Source: Agromyces cerinus
GTDB taxonomy: Bacteria; Actinomycetota; Actinomycetes; Actinomycetales; Microbacteriaceae
Assembly: GCF_016907835.1 (NCBI RefSeq)
Contig: NZ_JAFBCT010000001.1
Coordinates: forward strand, 992,001-1,056,000
Direction: 5' to 3'
Length of the DNA stretch: 64,000 bases
Under the pieces are notes generated by a model. That model did no database searches and was not told where the DNA came from. It worked only from the letters and a program-made list of their open reading frames with translations. Of this stretch, positions 52,710-61,664 are shown piece after piece (positions within the stretch are counted from its first letter, which is position 1; every line of letters starts with the position of its first letter). Made by a program: the position numbers and the translations under genes.

Positions 52710-54575
52710 ATGACGATCCTCCTCGACGTGCGCGACCTCGCCGTCGACATCCCCACCGAGGACGGCACCGTGCATGCGGTGCAACACGTCTCGTTCACCG
52801 TCAACGAGGGCGAGTTCTTCGGGGTCGTCGGCGAGTCCGGCTCCGGCAAGTCCGTGATGGTGCAGTCGATCATGGGCCTCGTGCCCGGCGCGCGCACCAG
52901 CGGTTCCGTGCTGTTCCGCGACCGCGACCTGCTCTCGCTCGCCCCCGAGCAGCTGCGCTCGGTGCGCGGGCGGGAGATCAGCATGATCTTCCAGGACCCG
53001 CTCTCGAGCCTGCACCCCCAGTACACGGTGGGCTGGCAGATCGTCGAGCAGATCCAGGCGCACGAGAAGGTCAGTGCGAAAGCGGCGAAGGCGCGCGCGA
53101 TCGACCTGCTGGACCGGGTGCGCATTCCGGATGCCGCGGCGCGCTTCGACGCCTACCCGCACCAGTTCTCGGGGGGCATGCGACAGCGTGTGATGATCGC
53201 GATGGGCCTCTCGCTCGGCCCGGCGCTCATCATCGCCGACGAGCCGACCACCGCGCTCGACTCCACCGTGCAGGCGCAGATCCTCGACCTGCTCGGCGAG
53301 ATGCGCAGCGAGTTCGGCACGACCGTGCTCATGATCAGCCACGACCTCGGCGTGCTCTCGCGCGTCGCCGACCGGGTCATGGTCATGTACGGCGGTCGTC
53401 GCATGGAACTCGGGGCCGCCGATGCGGTGCTCTGCGGCCCCGCCCACCCCTACACCGCGGGGCTCCTGCGGTCATCGTCGTTCAACCGGGAGCCGGGCAC
53501 GCCGCTCGTGCCCATCGGCGGGCGACCGCCGAGCCTGCTCGCACCGCCCGAGGGCTGCGCGTTCCGCGACCGCTGCCCGGATGCGATGTCGATCTGCGGC
53601 TCGAAGCCGCCGGTGCGTCACTACGACGACGGCACCGAGGTGGCGTGCTGGCTCGAGACGACGCCGGTCGAGCCGGAGCCGCCGGTGCTCCCGCCGCCGA
53701 GCCTGCTCGCGAACCCCGACGACCCCATCGTGAAGGTCGACGGACTGCGCCTGACCTTTCCGCAGCGCCGCGGCGAGCCGCGCGTCGTGCTCGACGACAT
53801 CTCGCTCGAGGTGCGGCGGGGCGAGACGCTCGGCCTCGTCGGCGAGAGCGGCTGCGGCAAGACCACCCTCGCGCGTGCGATCGCCGGGCTCGTCGCGCCG
53901 ACGGCCGGCACCGTCGAGTTCGACGGCGCCCCGACGACGAACCTCGACCGCGCCCAGTGGCGCGACCTCCGGCGTCGCGTGCAGCTCGTCTTCCAGGACC
54001 CGTTCGGCTCGCTGAACCCCCGTCGCCGCGTCGGTTCGATCATCGGCGACCCGTTCCGCATCCACGGCCTCGCGAAGGGCGCCGAGCGACAGGCGAAGGT
54101 GCAGGAGCTCATGGAGCTCGTCGGGCTGAACCCCGAGCACTACAACCGCTTCCCGTCGCAGTTCTCGGGCGGGCAGCGGCAGCGCATCGGCATCGCCCGG
54201 GCGCTCGCGCTGAACCCCGAGCTCGTGATCCTCGACGAGCCGGTCTCGGCGCTCGACGTGTCGATCCAGGCTCAGGTGCTGAACCTGCTCGACGAGCTGC
54301 AGCGCCGGCTCGGCCTCACCTACCTGTTCATCTCGCACGACCTCGCCGTCGTGCGCCACGTCTGCGATCGCATCGCCGTGATGGAGGGCGGGCGCATCGT
54401 CGAGCTCGGCACCGCCGACGAGGTCTGGAACGACCCGCAGCAGCCGTTCACCCGGCGCCTGCTCGCCGCCGCGGCGCCCGAGATCCCGCGGGAGCCGCGC
54501 GATCGACTGCTGCTGCCCATGGCGGGCTCCGCCGGCGCATCCGTCGACCGCATCGTCATGGAGGTCGCCTCGTGA
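52710..54575 (+). CDS. Fused dipeptide/oligopeptide ABC transporter ATPase (DppD-DppF type)
   Basis: A 621-residue double ATPase. The first half has Walker A GESGSGKS at residues 41-48, signature FSGGMRQRVMIAMGL and the cysteine-rich C-terminal motif CAFRDRCPDAM that binds an iron-sulphur cluster in DppD-like proteins. The second half has Walker A GESGCGKT at 378-385, signature FSGGQRQRIGIARAL and Walker B VILDEPVSALDVS. So both peptide-transporter ATPases are one chain, a fusion seen in actinobacteria. It is 76 bases after the binding protein and overlaps the next gene. Confidence 0.93.
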   Translation: MTILLDVRDLAVDIPTEDGTVHAVQHVSFTVNEGEFFGVVGESGSGKSVMVQSIMGLVPGARTSGSVLFRDRDLLSLAPEQLRSVRGREISMIFQDPLSSLHPQYTVGWQIVEQIQAHEKVSAKAAKARAIDLLDRVRIPDAAARFDAYPHQFSGGMRQRVMIAMGLSLGPALIIADEPTTALDSTVQAQILDLLGEMRSEFGTTVLMISHDLGVLSRVADRVMVMYGGRRMELGAADAVLCGPAHPYTAGLLRSSSFNREPGTPLVPIGGRPPSLLAPPEGCAFRDRCPDAMSICGSKPPVRHYDDGTEVACWLETTPVEPEPPVLPPPSLLANPDDPIVKVDGLRLTFPQRRGEPRVVLDDISLEVRRGETLGLVGESGCGKTTLARAIAGLVAPTAGTVEFDGAPTTNLDRAQWRDLRRRVQLVFQDPFGSLNPRRRVGSIIGDPFRIHGLAKGAERQAKVQELMELVGLNPEHYNRFPSQFSGGQRQRIGIARALALNPELVILDEPVSALDVSIQAQVLNLLDELQRRLGLTYLFISHDLAVVRHVCDRIAVMEGGRIVELGTADEVWNDPQQPFTRRLLAAAAPEIPREPRDRLLLPMAGSAGASVDRIVMEVAS

Positions 54576-55519
54576 GCCTCATGCCCAAGACCCCCGCTGC
54601 GGCGGCGCGCGCCTCGACCGAAGTGCAGGCGCGGGGCTCCGGCCGGCTCACGCTCAGCCGGCTCCTCCGCGACCCCGCGAGCATCGCCTCGATGATCGCC
54701 ATCCTCCTGATCATCGCCTTCGCGCTCTGCGCCCCGCTCATCGCGGCGTGGACCGGTCACGGCCCGACCGAGCAGTTCCGCGAGACCGGCCTCACCCCGG
54801 AGGGCATCCCCGTGGGCCCGAACGCCGAGTTCCTGTTCGGCACCGACCAGCTCGGCCGCGACGTGCTCGTGCGCCTCGCCTACGGCGCGCAGGTCTCGCT
54901 CCTCGTCGGCGTGCTCGCTTCGATCGTGGCGTCGGTGATCGGCATCGCGATCGGCACGATCGCCGGGTTCTCGGGCGGGGTCGTCGACACGGTGCTCAGC
55001 CGCACGATGGACCTCGTGATGAGCGTGCCGTTCCTGCTCTGCGCGATCGCGCTCGTTTCGGTGCTCGGCCCGAGCCTCAGCCTGTCGATCGCCGTGATCG
55101 TGTTCTTCAGCTGGACCGGCCTCGCCCGAGTCATCCGCGGTCAGGTGCTGGCGCTCCGTCACCGCGAGTTCGTCGAGGCGGCCCGTTCGCTCGGCGCCTC
55201 GCGCACGTCGATCATGTTCCGCGACATCCTGCCCAACCTGGTCGTGCCGATCATCGTCTACACGACCCTCATGATCCCGGCGGCGATCGTGTTCGAGGCG
55301 ACGCTCTCGTTCCTCGGACTCGGCATCGTGCCGCCGACCCCCAGCTGGGGCAACATGCTGGCGGATGCCGCGAACGGGTCGCTCTACCTCGTGGCGTGGT
55401 GGATGGTCGTCGTGCCCGGCGGCGCCCTGCTCGCCCTGACCCTCGCGTTCAACCTGCTCGGCGACGGCCTTCGCGACGCACTCGATCCCGCCGCCGTCTC
55501 GAAGGGCAAGCGCGCATGA
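54572..55519 (+). CDS. Peptide ABC transporter permease, DppC type
   Basis: A 315-residue inner-membrane permease with an N-terminal cytoplasmic extension, a first hydrophobic segment (SMIAILLIIAFALCAPLIAAW), a soluble periplasmic part with FGTDQLGRDVLVRLAYGA, and a further block of five membrane segments. The EAA motif is in EFVEAARSLGASRTSIMFRD. GTG 54572 overlaps the ATPase stop (GTGA). The C-type subunit precedes the B-type here, the reverse of the usual dppBCDF order. Confidence 0.9.
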   Translation: MSLMPKTPAAAARASTEVQARGSGRLTLSRLLRDPASIASMIAILLIIAFALCAPLIAAWTGHGPTEQFRETGLTPEGIPVGPNAEFLFGTDQLGRDVLVRLAYGAQVSLLVGVLASIVASVIGIAIGTIAGFSGGVVDTVLSRTMDLVMSVPFLLCAIALVSVLGPSLSLSIAVIVFFSWTGLARVIRGQVLALRHREFVEAARSLGASRTSIMFRDILPNLVVPIIVYTTLMIPAAIVFEATLSFLGLGIVPPTPSWGNMLADAANGSLYLVAWWMVVVPGGALLALTLAFNLLGDGLRDALDPAAVSKGKRA

Positions 55520-56481
55520 CCCGGTTCATCCTCTCCCGCATCGCGTTCGGCGTGCTCGTGCTGTTCCTCCTCAGCGTCTTCGTGTTCATGCTCTTCTACG
55601 TCTCGCCGTCGGACCCGGCCCGCATCATCGCGGGCGACAAGGCGACCGAGGAGCTCATGGCGCAGATCCGCACGAACCTGGGGCTCGACCGCCCGATCAC
55701 CGAGCAGTACGTGACCTTCATCGGCAACCTGCTGCACGGCGACCTCGGCTACTCGTACCGCTCGAGCATGCCCGTCTCCGAACTCGTGGTCTCCCGCATC
55801 CCGGTGACGATGTCGCTCGTCTTCGGCGGCATGGTGTTCTGGCTCGCGATCGGCATCCCCATCGGCATCGTCTCGGCGAAGCATCCGGGCTCGGCGCGCG
55901 ACCGCCTCGGGCAGGGGTTCGCGATCGTCGGCATCAGCTTCCCGACCTTCGTGCTCGGCATGCTCGCGCTGTACCTGCTCTACTTCGTGCCGACGAAGCT
56001 CGGGTTCATGCTCTTCCCGCCGAGCGGCTACGTGCCGTTCACGGAGAGCCCCCTGCAGTGGGCCTGGCACCTGCTGCTGCCCTGGCTGACGCTCGCGCTC
56101 GTCGTGGCGGCCGTGTACGCGCGGCTCACGCGCGGGCAGATGCTCGAGGTGCTCGGCCAGGACTACATCCGCACCGCGCGGGCCAAGGGCGTGGACGAGC
56201 GTCGGGTCACGTACGTGCACGCGTTCCGCAGCGCCATGCCGCCGCTCGTGACCCAGCTCGGCATCGACATCGGGCTCATGCTCGGCGGCGTCATCGTGAT
56301 CGAGCAGGTCTTCGGCCTGCTCGGCGTCGGCAGCCTCGCGGTGACCGCGGTCGCCATGCAGGATAGACCCGTGGTGATCGCGATCGTACTGCTCGGCGGC
56401 GTCTTCGTCGTCGTCTCCAACCTCGTCGTCGACACGACGTACGCGCTGCTCGACTCTCGGGTGCGGACGGCCACCCGATGA
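55516..56481 (+). CDS. Peptide ABC transporter permease, DppB type
   Basis: A 321-residue permease with six hydrophobic segments. It begins FILSRIAFGVLVLFLLSVFV, carries LGLDRPITEQYVTFIGNLLH and the EAA loop DYIRTARAKGVDERRVTYVH, all typical of DppB/OppB. ATG 55516 overlaps the DppC stop, and its own stop overlaps the ATG of the aminopeptidase. It forms the membrane pore with the DppC-type subunit. Confidence 0.9.
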   Translation: MTRFILSRIAFGVLVLFLLSVFVFMLFYVSPSDPARIIAGDKATEELMAQIRTNLGLDRPITEQYVTFIGNLLHGDLGYSYRSSMPVSELVVSRIPVTMSLVFGGMVFWLAIGIPIGIVSAKHPGSARDRLGQGFAIVGISFPTFVLGMLALYLLYFVPTKLGFMLFPPSGYVPFTESPLQWAWHLLLPWLTLALVVAAVYARLTRGQMLEVLGQDYIRTARAKGVDERRVTYVHAFRSAMPPLVTQLGIDIGLMLGGVIVIEQVFGLLGVGSLAVTAVAMQDRPVVIAIVLLGGVFVVVSNLVVDTTYALLDSRVRTATR

Positions 56482-57779
56482 GCGCCGACTGGTATCCCAT
56501 CGGGAAGGATGTCGCCGCCCGCGAGCTGTGGCTCGACGTGCCGCTCGACTGGGCCGAACCCGACGGGCCGACCATCCGCGTGTTCGCGCGCGAACTCGTC
56601 GACGCAGCCCGCCGCGATGAGGACCTGCCGGTGCTCGTCTACCTGCAGGGCGGGCCCGGCGGCAAGTCGCCGCGACCGCTCGGCCGCGACGGGTTCCTCG
56701 ACGAGGCGCTCGCCCGGTTCCGGGTGGTGCTGCCCGACCAGCGGGGCACCGGCCGCTCGACCCCGCTCGAGGGGCGGCAGCTCGAGGGGCTCAGCGCCGA
56801 CGAATCGGCGAAGATCCTCGCCCTGCACCGTGCCGACTCCATCGTGCGCGACCTCGAGGCGCTCCGGCGTGCCCACTACGGCGGCCGGCCGTGGTGGACG
56901 CTCGGGCAGAGCTACGGCGGCTTCCTGACGCTGCACTACCTCTCGGTCGCGCCCGAGGCGATCGTCGCCTCGGCGATCACCGGGGGACTGCCGAGCCTCG
57001 ATCCGTCGGCCGACGACGTCTACGCCCGTACCTTCCCGCGCGTGCGGGCGAAGAACCGCCGGTTCGCCGAGCGGCTGCCGCATCTGACCGAGCGCATCGC
57101 GCGGGTCGCCGACCTGCTCGACGCCGGCGACGTGCGCCTGCCCGACGGCGACCGGCTCACCGTGCGCCGCTTGCAGACGCTCGGCTTCGACTTCGGCATG
57201 GCCCCGGGCTTCGACCGGGTGCACTGGGTGTTCGACGAGGCGTTCGCCGACGCCGGCGAGACCGTCATCGGCGAGACGTTCCTGTCGACCGTCGGCGCCC
57301 TCACCGCGTTCGATCGCAATCCGCTCTTCATCGCCCTGCAGGAGAGCATCTACGGGCCCGGCCCCACCGCCTGGGCGGCCGAACGGGCCCGGGCCGGCAA
57401 TCCCGACTTCGACCCCGACGCCCGGCCGCTGCTCTTCACCGGCGAGATGGTCTTCCCATGGATGTTCGAGGAGGTGCGGGCACTCCGCGGCTTCCGCGCG
57501 GGCGTCGAGCGGCTCGCCGAGACCGATCGCCCGATCGAGCTGTACGACCGGGCGCGACTCGCGGCGAACGCCGTGCCCGTCGAGGCGGTCGTCTACCTCG
57601 ACGACATGTACGTCGACGCCGCGTTCTCGCTCGACACCGTCGAGCGGGTCGGCGGCCTCGAAGCCTGGACCACCAACGAGTTCGAGCACGACGGACTGCA
57701 CACCGGGAAGGTCGCCGGACGACTGTTCGACGCCCTCGACCGGCGCGTCGCCGGCTCGGCCCACGCTCCGCGCGCGTGA
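56478..57779 (+). CDS. Alpha/beta-hydrolase, probable prolyl iminopeptidase
   Basis: A 433-residue alpha/beta hydrolase of family S33. The oxyanion region is VYLQGGPGGKSPRPL, DQRGTGRSTPLEG follows, and the nucleophile Ser145 is in GQSYGG; the catalytic Asp/His region lies in the last 60 residues (YLDDMYVD, FEHDGLHTG). It would remove N-terminal proline or hydroxyproline from imported peptides. It has no signal peptide, so it acts in the cytoplasm. The ATGA overlap with the permease gene ties it to transport. The lid region is large, as in the longer PIP subgroup. Confidence 0.85.
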   Translation: MSADWYPIGKDVAARELWLDVPLDWAEPDGPTIRVFARELVDAARRDEDLPVLVYLQGGPGGKSPRPLGRDGFLDEALARFRVVLPDQRGTGRSTPLEGRQLEGLSADESAKILALHRADSIVRDLEALRRAHYGGRPWWTLGQSYGGFLTLHYLSVAPEAIVASAITGGLPSLDPSADDVYARTFPRVRAKNRRFAERLPHLTERIARVADLLDAGDVRLPDGDRLTVRRLQTLGFDFGMAPGFDRVHWVFDEAFADAGETVIGETFLSTVGALTAFDRNPLFIALQESIYGPGPTAWAAERARAGNPDFDPDARPLLFTGEMVFPWMFEEVRALRGFRAGVERLAETDRPIELYDRARLAANAVPVEAVVYLDDMYVDAAFSLDTVERVGGLEAWTTNEFEHDGLHTGKVAGRLFDALDRRVAGSAHAPRA

Positions 57780-57802
57780 CCGCGCACCTGAAAGGACCCG
57801 GA

Positions 57803-59329
57803 ATGACCGAACAGACCCACGCCCACACCCACGCGCATCAGGGCGAGCGCGGCGGGGGAGCGGCATCCTCCATGCCGGCTCCGGCCGAGCGGGACCCGCG
57901 GATGCCGCGACTCACGCAGTCGCCGGGGTTCAACGAGTCCATGCGGAGCGGCTGGGGCACGCCCGTGCGCACGCCGGTGATCCCGTCGGGTGCCGCGCTC
58001 GCCGCGCACCACCACCGCGCCCGGCTCGCCGAGGCGCTGCCCGGCCGCACCATCGCCGTCTCGGCCGGTCGGGCACCCGTGCGCGCCAATGACACGAGCT
58101 TCGAGTTCCGCGCCGACAGCGACTTCCTCTGGCTCCTCGGCTGCGGCATCGAGGACGCGGTGCTCGTGATCGAGTCGGTGCCCGGCGGCCACGACGCCAC
58201 GCTCTACCTGCCCGCGCCCTTCCGGCCCGGCGACGACGGCTTCCACGCCGACCCGCTCCGGGGCGAGCTCTGGGTCGGGCCGATGCCCGGCCTCGCCGAG
58301 TACGCCGAGGCGCTCGACGTGCGCACGCGCCGCATCGAGGAGCTCGCGCTGAGCCGCGACACCCTCGTCGCCGGTGCGCCGACGCCGGTCGGGCCGGCGG
58401 CCGCCGCGCTCGCCGCGAACCCCCGCTCGGCCGACCTCAAGCGCGTGCTCGCGGAGCTCCGCATGATCAAGGACGAGTGGGAGCTCGCTGAGCTCGCGGC
58501 CGCGGTCGCCTCGACCGAGCAAGGGTTCGCCGCGATGGCGCGCGAGCTCTCCTCGGCCATCGAGTGGGGCGGCGAGCGCTGGCTGCAGGGCACCTTCGAC
58601 CGCTACGCGCGCACGGTCGGCAACGGCCCGGGCTACGCGTCGATCGTCGGCTCCGGCGCCCACGCGCCGATCCTGCACTGGGTGCGCGCCGACGGCGAGA
58701 TCAGTCCTGCAGAGCTGCTGCTGCTCGACGTCGGCGTCGAGCGACGGTCGGGCTACACGGCCGACGTCACGCGCACCATCCCGGCCGGCGGCACGTTCAC
58801 CTCGGCGCAGCGCGCCGTGCACGACCTCGTCGAGGCCTCGCACCGTGCCGGGCTGGCGGCCGTCGGGCCGGGCCGCCAGTGGTCCGACTTCCACGTCGCG
58901 AGCATGGAGGTCATCGCTCGGGGCCTGCACGACTGGGGGATGCTGCCGGTCTCGGTCGACGAGGCGCTCGCCCCCGACGGGCAGCAGCACCGCCGCTACC
59001 TCGTGTGCGGCGTGGGGCACCACCTCGGCATCGACGTGCACGACTGCGCGGGCTCGAGCTACGCCGCCTACCAGGGGGCCGTGATGCAGCCGGGCATGGT
59101 GCTCACGGTCGAACCCGGGCTCTACTTCCACGCGTTCGACGAGACGGTGCCGCCCGAGCTCCGCGGCCTCGGCGTGCGCATCGAGGACGACCTCGTGGTG
59201 ACGTCGACGGGCCACGACGTGCTCTCCAGCGGACTCCCGATCGACGCTGCCGGCCTCGAGGCCTGGCTGGCGGCGGCGCGTTCGGGCGAACGGAACGCAT
59301 CTGCCCCCGAGGTCGTCTCCGGTCGCTGA
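57803..59329 (+). CDS. Xaa-Pro aminopeptidase (M24B)
   Basis: A 508-residue creatinase-fold metallopeptidase. The N-terminal AMP-N domain contains SFEFRADSDFLWLLGC; the catalytic domain shows the metal ligands in LLLDVGVERRSGYTADVTRT, GVGHHLGIDVHD, LTVEPGLYFH and GLGVRIEDDLVV. The first 55 residues are an extension rich in histidine (HAHTHAHQ) that could bind metal. It removes the residue preceding proline, complementing the prolyl iminopeptidase, and together they would degrade proline-rich peptides. AAAGGA precedes ATG 57803. A hairpin follows. Confidence 0.92.
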   Translation: MTEQTHAHTHAHQGERGGGAASSMPAPAERDPRMPRLTQSPGFNESMRSGWGTPVRTPVIPSGAALAAHHHRARLAEALPGRTIAVSAGRAPVRANDTSFEFRADSDFLWLLGCGIEDAVLVIESVPGGHDATLYLPAPFRPGDDGFHADPLRGELWVGPMPGLAEYAEALDVRTRRIEELALSRDTLVAGAPTPVGPAAAALAANPRSADLKRVLAELRMIKDEWELAELAAAVASTEQGFAAMARELSSAIEWGGERWLQGTFDRYARTVGNGPGYASIVGSGAHAPILHWVRADGEISPAELLLLDVGVERRSGYTADVTRTIPAGGTFTSAQRAVHDLVEASHRAGLAAVGPGRQWSDFHVASMEVIARGLHDWGMLPVSVDEALAPDGQQHRRYLVCGVGHHLGIDVHDCAGSSYAAYQGAVMQPGMVLTVEPGLYFHAFDETVPPELRGLGVRIEDDLVVTSTGHDVLSSGLPIDAAGLEAWLAAARSGERNASAPEVVSGR

Positions 59330-59337
59330 TTCCCGCG

Positions 59338-59375
59338 TGCCGCGCGTCCCGATGCAGGCTTCGGGACGCGCGGCA
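59338..59375 (+). terminator. Hairpin terminator after the peptide-utilisation operon
   Basis: Perfect 15-base arms TGCCGCGCGTCCCGA (59338-59352) and its complement (59361-59375) around an 8-base loop, 8 bases after the Xaa-Pro aminopeptidase stop. No T-run follows. Confidence 0.8.
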
Positions 59376-59538
59376 TGGTCCGATTCTCGTTTCGGCGCGG
59401 AATCTGCAAGAATGATCAGTCGAGTTCTGTATCGCCCGACCCTCTATCAGGCGCGCAGAACCCCTTTGAGCTTCCGCCGAGTGTGCACCCCACGCTCACG
59501 GCTGTCAGTTCGCCAACTCACAACATTTCAGGAGAATT
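59376..59538 (+). promoter_or_regulatory. rpsP leader and promoter region
   Basis: A 163-base leader before rpsP. An AAGAAT hexamer, preceded by TGC as in an extended -10, lies near 59409 with a TTTCGG candidate -35 about 17 bases upstream; assignment is weak. The ribosome binding site AGGAGA (59530-59535) is clear. No riboswitch-like structure was recognised. Confidence 0.4.
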
Positions 59539-59946
59539 GTGGCTGTCAAGATTCGTCTCAAGCGTCTCGGCAAGATCCGTGCGCCGTACTACCGCATCGT
59601 CGTCGCCGACTCGCGCACCAAGCGCGACGGTCGCGTGATCGAGGAGATCGGCAAGTACCACCCCACCCAGAACCCGTCCTTCATCGAGGTCGACTCCGAC
59701 CGCGCGCAGTACTGGCTCTCCGTCGGCGCGCAGCCGACCGAGCAGGTCGCGGCGATCCTCAAGCTCACGGGCGACTGGGGCAAGTTCAAGGGCGACAAGA
59801 ACGCCGTCTCGACCGTTCAGGTCGCGGAGCCGAAGGCCGCCTTCGTCGCCGACGAGAAGAAGAAGCCGGTGCTGAAGCCCAAGGCCGAGAAGCCTGCGGC
59901 CAAGGTCGAAGAGGCACCCGCCGAGACCGCGACGGACGAGGCGTAA
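59539..59946 (+). CDS. rpsP: 30S ribosomal protein S16
   Basis: A 135-residue ribosomal protein. The first 80 residues are canonical S16 ([42 protein letters not shown]). An additional 45-residue tail rich in lysine, alanine and glutamate follows, a common feature of actinobacterial S16. The GTG start at 59539 is fixed by the AGGAGA just upstream and by the conserved N-terminus. It heads the rpsP-KH-rimM-trmD unit. Confidence 0.96.
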   Translation: MAVKIRLKRLGKIRAPYYRIVVADSRTKRDGRVIEEIGKYHPTQNPSFIEVDSDRAQYWLSVGAQPTEQVAAILKLTGDWGKFKGDKNAVSTVQVAEPKAAFVADEKKKPVLKPKAEKPAAKVEEAPAETATDEA

Positions 59947-59950
59947 AGCC

Positions 59951-60187
59951 TTGCTCCAGTCCGCGCTCGAACACCTCGTCAAGGGGATCGTCGATCACCC
60001 TGACGAAGTGAAGGTCGTCTCCGCGTCGAGCGCACGTGGCGAGGTCCTCGAGGTTCATGTGAACCCCGAGGACCTCGGTCGCGTGATCGGCCGTGCCGGC
60101 CGCACCGCGAAGGCGCTCCGCACGCTCGTCACCGCTCTCGCCGACGGCCGCCGCGTTCGCGTCGACGTCGTCGACACCGACGACTGA
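59951..60187 (+). CDS. khpA: KH-domain RNA-binding protein KhpA
   Basis: A 78-residue single KH domain: LVKGIVDHPDEVKV, EVHVNPEDLGRVIGRAGRTA with the GxxG RNA-binding loop (GRAG), and RTLVTALADG. KhpA proteins bind many RNAs and affect cell division and ribosome biogenesis in Gram-positives. The start is TTG 59951, five bases after the rpsP stop; its stop precedes the rimM GTG by one base. The position between rpsP and rimM is standard. Confidence 0.92.
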   Translation: MLQSALEHLVKGIVDHPDEVKVVSASSARGEVLEVHVNPEDLGRVIGRAGRTAKALRTLVTALADGRRVRVDVVDTDD

Positions 60188-60188
60188 C

Positions 60189-60824
60189 GTGGCCGACACC
60201 TCAGGAACACAGCTCCGGGTCGGGCGCCTGCTGAAGGCGCACGGCCTGAAGGGCGCCATCAAGATCGAGCTCTACACCGACGACCCCGACCGGCGATTCG
60301 TGCCGGGGGCGGAGTTCTCGCTGCAGGTTCCCGGCGATTCGCCGTGGCACGGCAAGAGCCTGAAGCTCCGCGAGCTCCGCTGGTACAACGGGCACGCCGT
60401 CGGGTTCTTCGAGGGCGTCGACGACCGCACCGAGGCCGAGGGCCTCGCGAAGGCGATCCTCTGGGTCTCCCACGTCGAAGAAGAGGCTCAGGAAGACGAC
60501 GCCTGGTACGACCACCAGCTCATCGGCCTCGCGGTCATTCGCGACGGCGAGCGGGTGGGCGAGGTCTCGCACGTCGAGCACTTCCCCGCACAGGACCTGC
60601 TGATCGTCAAGACCGGCAGCGGCGAGGTCATGGTGCCGTTCGTCGCGGCCATCGTGCCCGAGGTCGATCTCGCGGCGGGCACGGTCACCGTGACGCCGCC
60701 CCCGGGGCTCTTCGAAGAGCTTCCCGAGGCCGAGCCGGCCGTCGAGACGGCTCCGGCAGTCACCCCCGTCGAGACCGCCGAGACGGATGCCGCGGCGCCC
60801 GCCGAGGCCGATCGCGACGAGTAG
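60189..60824 (+). CDS. rimM: Ribosome maturation factor RimM
   Basis: A 211-residue 30S assembly factor that binds S19. The N-terminal barrel has [24 protein letters not shown], and the PRC-barrel half has [21 protein letters not shown] and [13 protein letters not shown]. The last 40 residues are an acidic, alanine- and proline-rich tail not needed for the fold. GTG 60189 is chosen for the conserved N-terminus. It is followed by trmD after 7 bases. Confidence 0.94.
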   Translation: MADTSGTQLRVGRLLKAHGLKGAIKIELYTDDPDRRFVPGAEFSLQVPGDSPWHGKSLKLRELRWYNGHAVGFFEGVDDRTEAEGLAKAILWVSHVEEEAQEDDAWYDHQLIGLAVIRDGERVGEVSHVEHFPAQDLLIVKTGSGEVMVPFVAAIVPEVDLAAGTVTVTPPPGLFEELPEAEPAVETAPAVTPVETAETDAAAPAEADRDE

Positions 60825-60831
60825 TCCGCCG

Positions 60832-61521
60832 ATGCGCGTCGACATCGTCACGATCTTCCCCGAGTTTTTCTCGGTGCTCGACCTGTCACTGCTCGGCAAG
60901 GCGCGGCAGACGGGCCTCATCGAGGTGACGGCGCACGACCTGCGCGACGCCACCCACGACCGCCATCGCACGGTCGACGACACCCCCTACGGGGGCGGCG
61001 CCGGCATGGTCATGAAGCCCGAGCCATGGGGCGAGGCGATCGACGGCATCGTGGGCGACGGGGCATCCGATGCCCTGCTCATCGTGCCGTCGCCCGCCGG
61101 CGAGCCGTTCACCCAGCAGATCGCGCGCGAGCTCGCCGCAGAGCAGCACCTGGTGTTCGCCTGCGGCCGCTACGAGGGCATCGACCAGCGCGTCGTCGAC
61201 CACTACGCGACCCGCATGCGCGTGCGGCTCATCAGCCTCGGCGACTACGTGCTGAACGGCGGCGAGGTCGCCGTGATGGCGATGATCGAGGCCGCCGGCC
61301 GCCTCGTGCCGGGCGTCGTCGGCAACCCCGAGAGCCTCGTCGAGGAGTCGCACGAAGACGGCCTGCTCGAATACCCGAGCTACACGAAGCCCTCGTCGTG
61401 GCGCGGGCTCGACGTGCCGCCGGTGCTGCTGTCGGGCAATCACGGGGCCATCGCCGCGTGGCGCCGCGAGCAGCAGATCGAGCGCACGCGGCGCGTCCGC
61501 CCCGAACTGCTCGGCGAGTAG
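60832..61521 (+). CDS. trmD: tRNA (guanine(37)-N(1))-methyltransferase
   Basis: A 229-residue SPOUT methyltransferase that methylates G37 next to the anticodon and prevents frameshifting. It begins [20 protein letters not shown], has the trefoil-knot SAM site [28 protein letters not shown] and [11 protein letters not shown], and ends in the helical DNA-binding-like domain with [15 protein letters not shown]. Length is normal. It ends the rpsP cluster; L19 (rplS) does not follow directly, as it does in many bacteria. Confidence 0.96.
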   Translation: MRVDIVTIFPEFFSVLDLSLLGKARQTGLIEVTAHDLRDATHDRHRTVDDTPYGGGAGMVMKPEPWGEAIDGIVGDGASDALLIVPSPAGEPFTQQIARELAAEQHLVFACGRYEGIDQRVVDHYATRMRVRLISLGDYVLNGGEVAVMAMIEAAGRLVPGVVGNPESLVEESHEDGLLEYPSYTKPSSWRGLDVPPVLLSGNHGAIAAWRREQQIERTRRVRPELLGE

Positions 61522-61562
61522 CAGCACCGCGGCTCGCCGGGGCCATCCGGCGTGAGCCGTTC

Positions 61563-61600
61563 TTCACCTGCCCGAAACACACGGGTGCGGTGCGTGAAAC
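61563..61600 (+). promoter_or_regulatory. GlnR-type operator upstream of the cobalamin/siroheme-molybdenum cluster
   Basis: The arrangement TTCAC-n6-GAAAC-n6-GTGCG-n6-GAAAC (61563-61567, 61574-61578, 61585-61589, 61596-61600) matches the actinobacterial GlnR box of a- and b-sites with 11-base phasing. Both GAAAC half-sites are exact and 22 bases apart. A TAGCGT -10-like element follows at 61611-61616. A second palindrome GGGAACGGTTCCC (61630-61642) lies in the leader. Confidence 0.65.
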
Positions 61601-61664
61601 ACGCCCTCCCTAGCGTCGAATCGGCGGGTGGGAACGGTTCCCGCCGGAGAGCGCGGGTCAGCAC

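Noticed and set aside
59376..59538. Riboswitch or ribosomal-protein leader before rpsP
   Set aside because: No conserved aptamer or clear alternative hairpins could be traced by eye.
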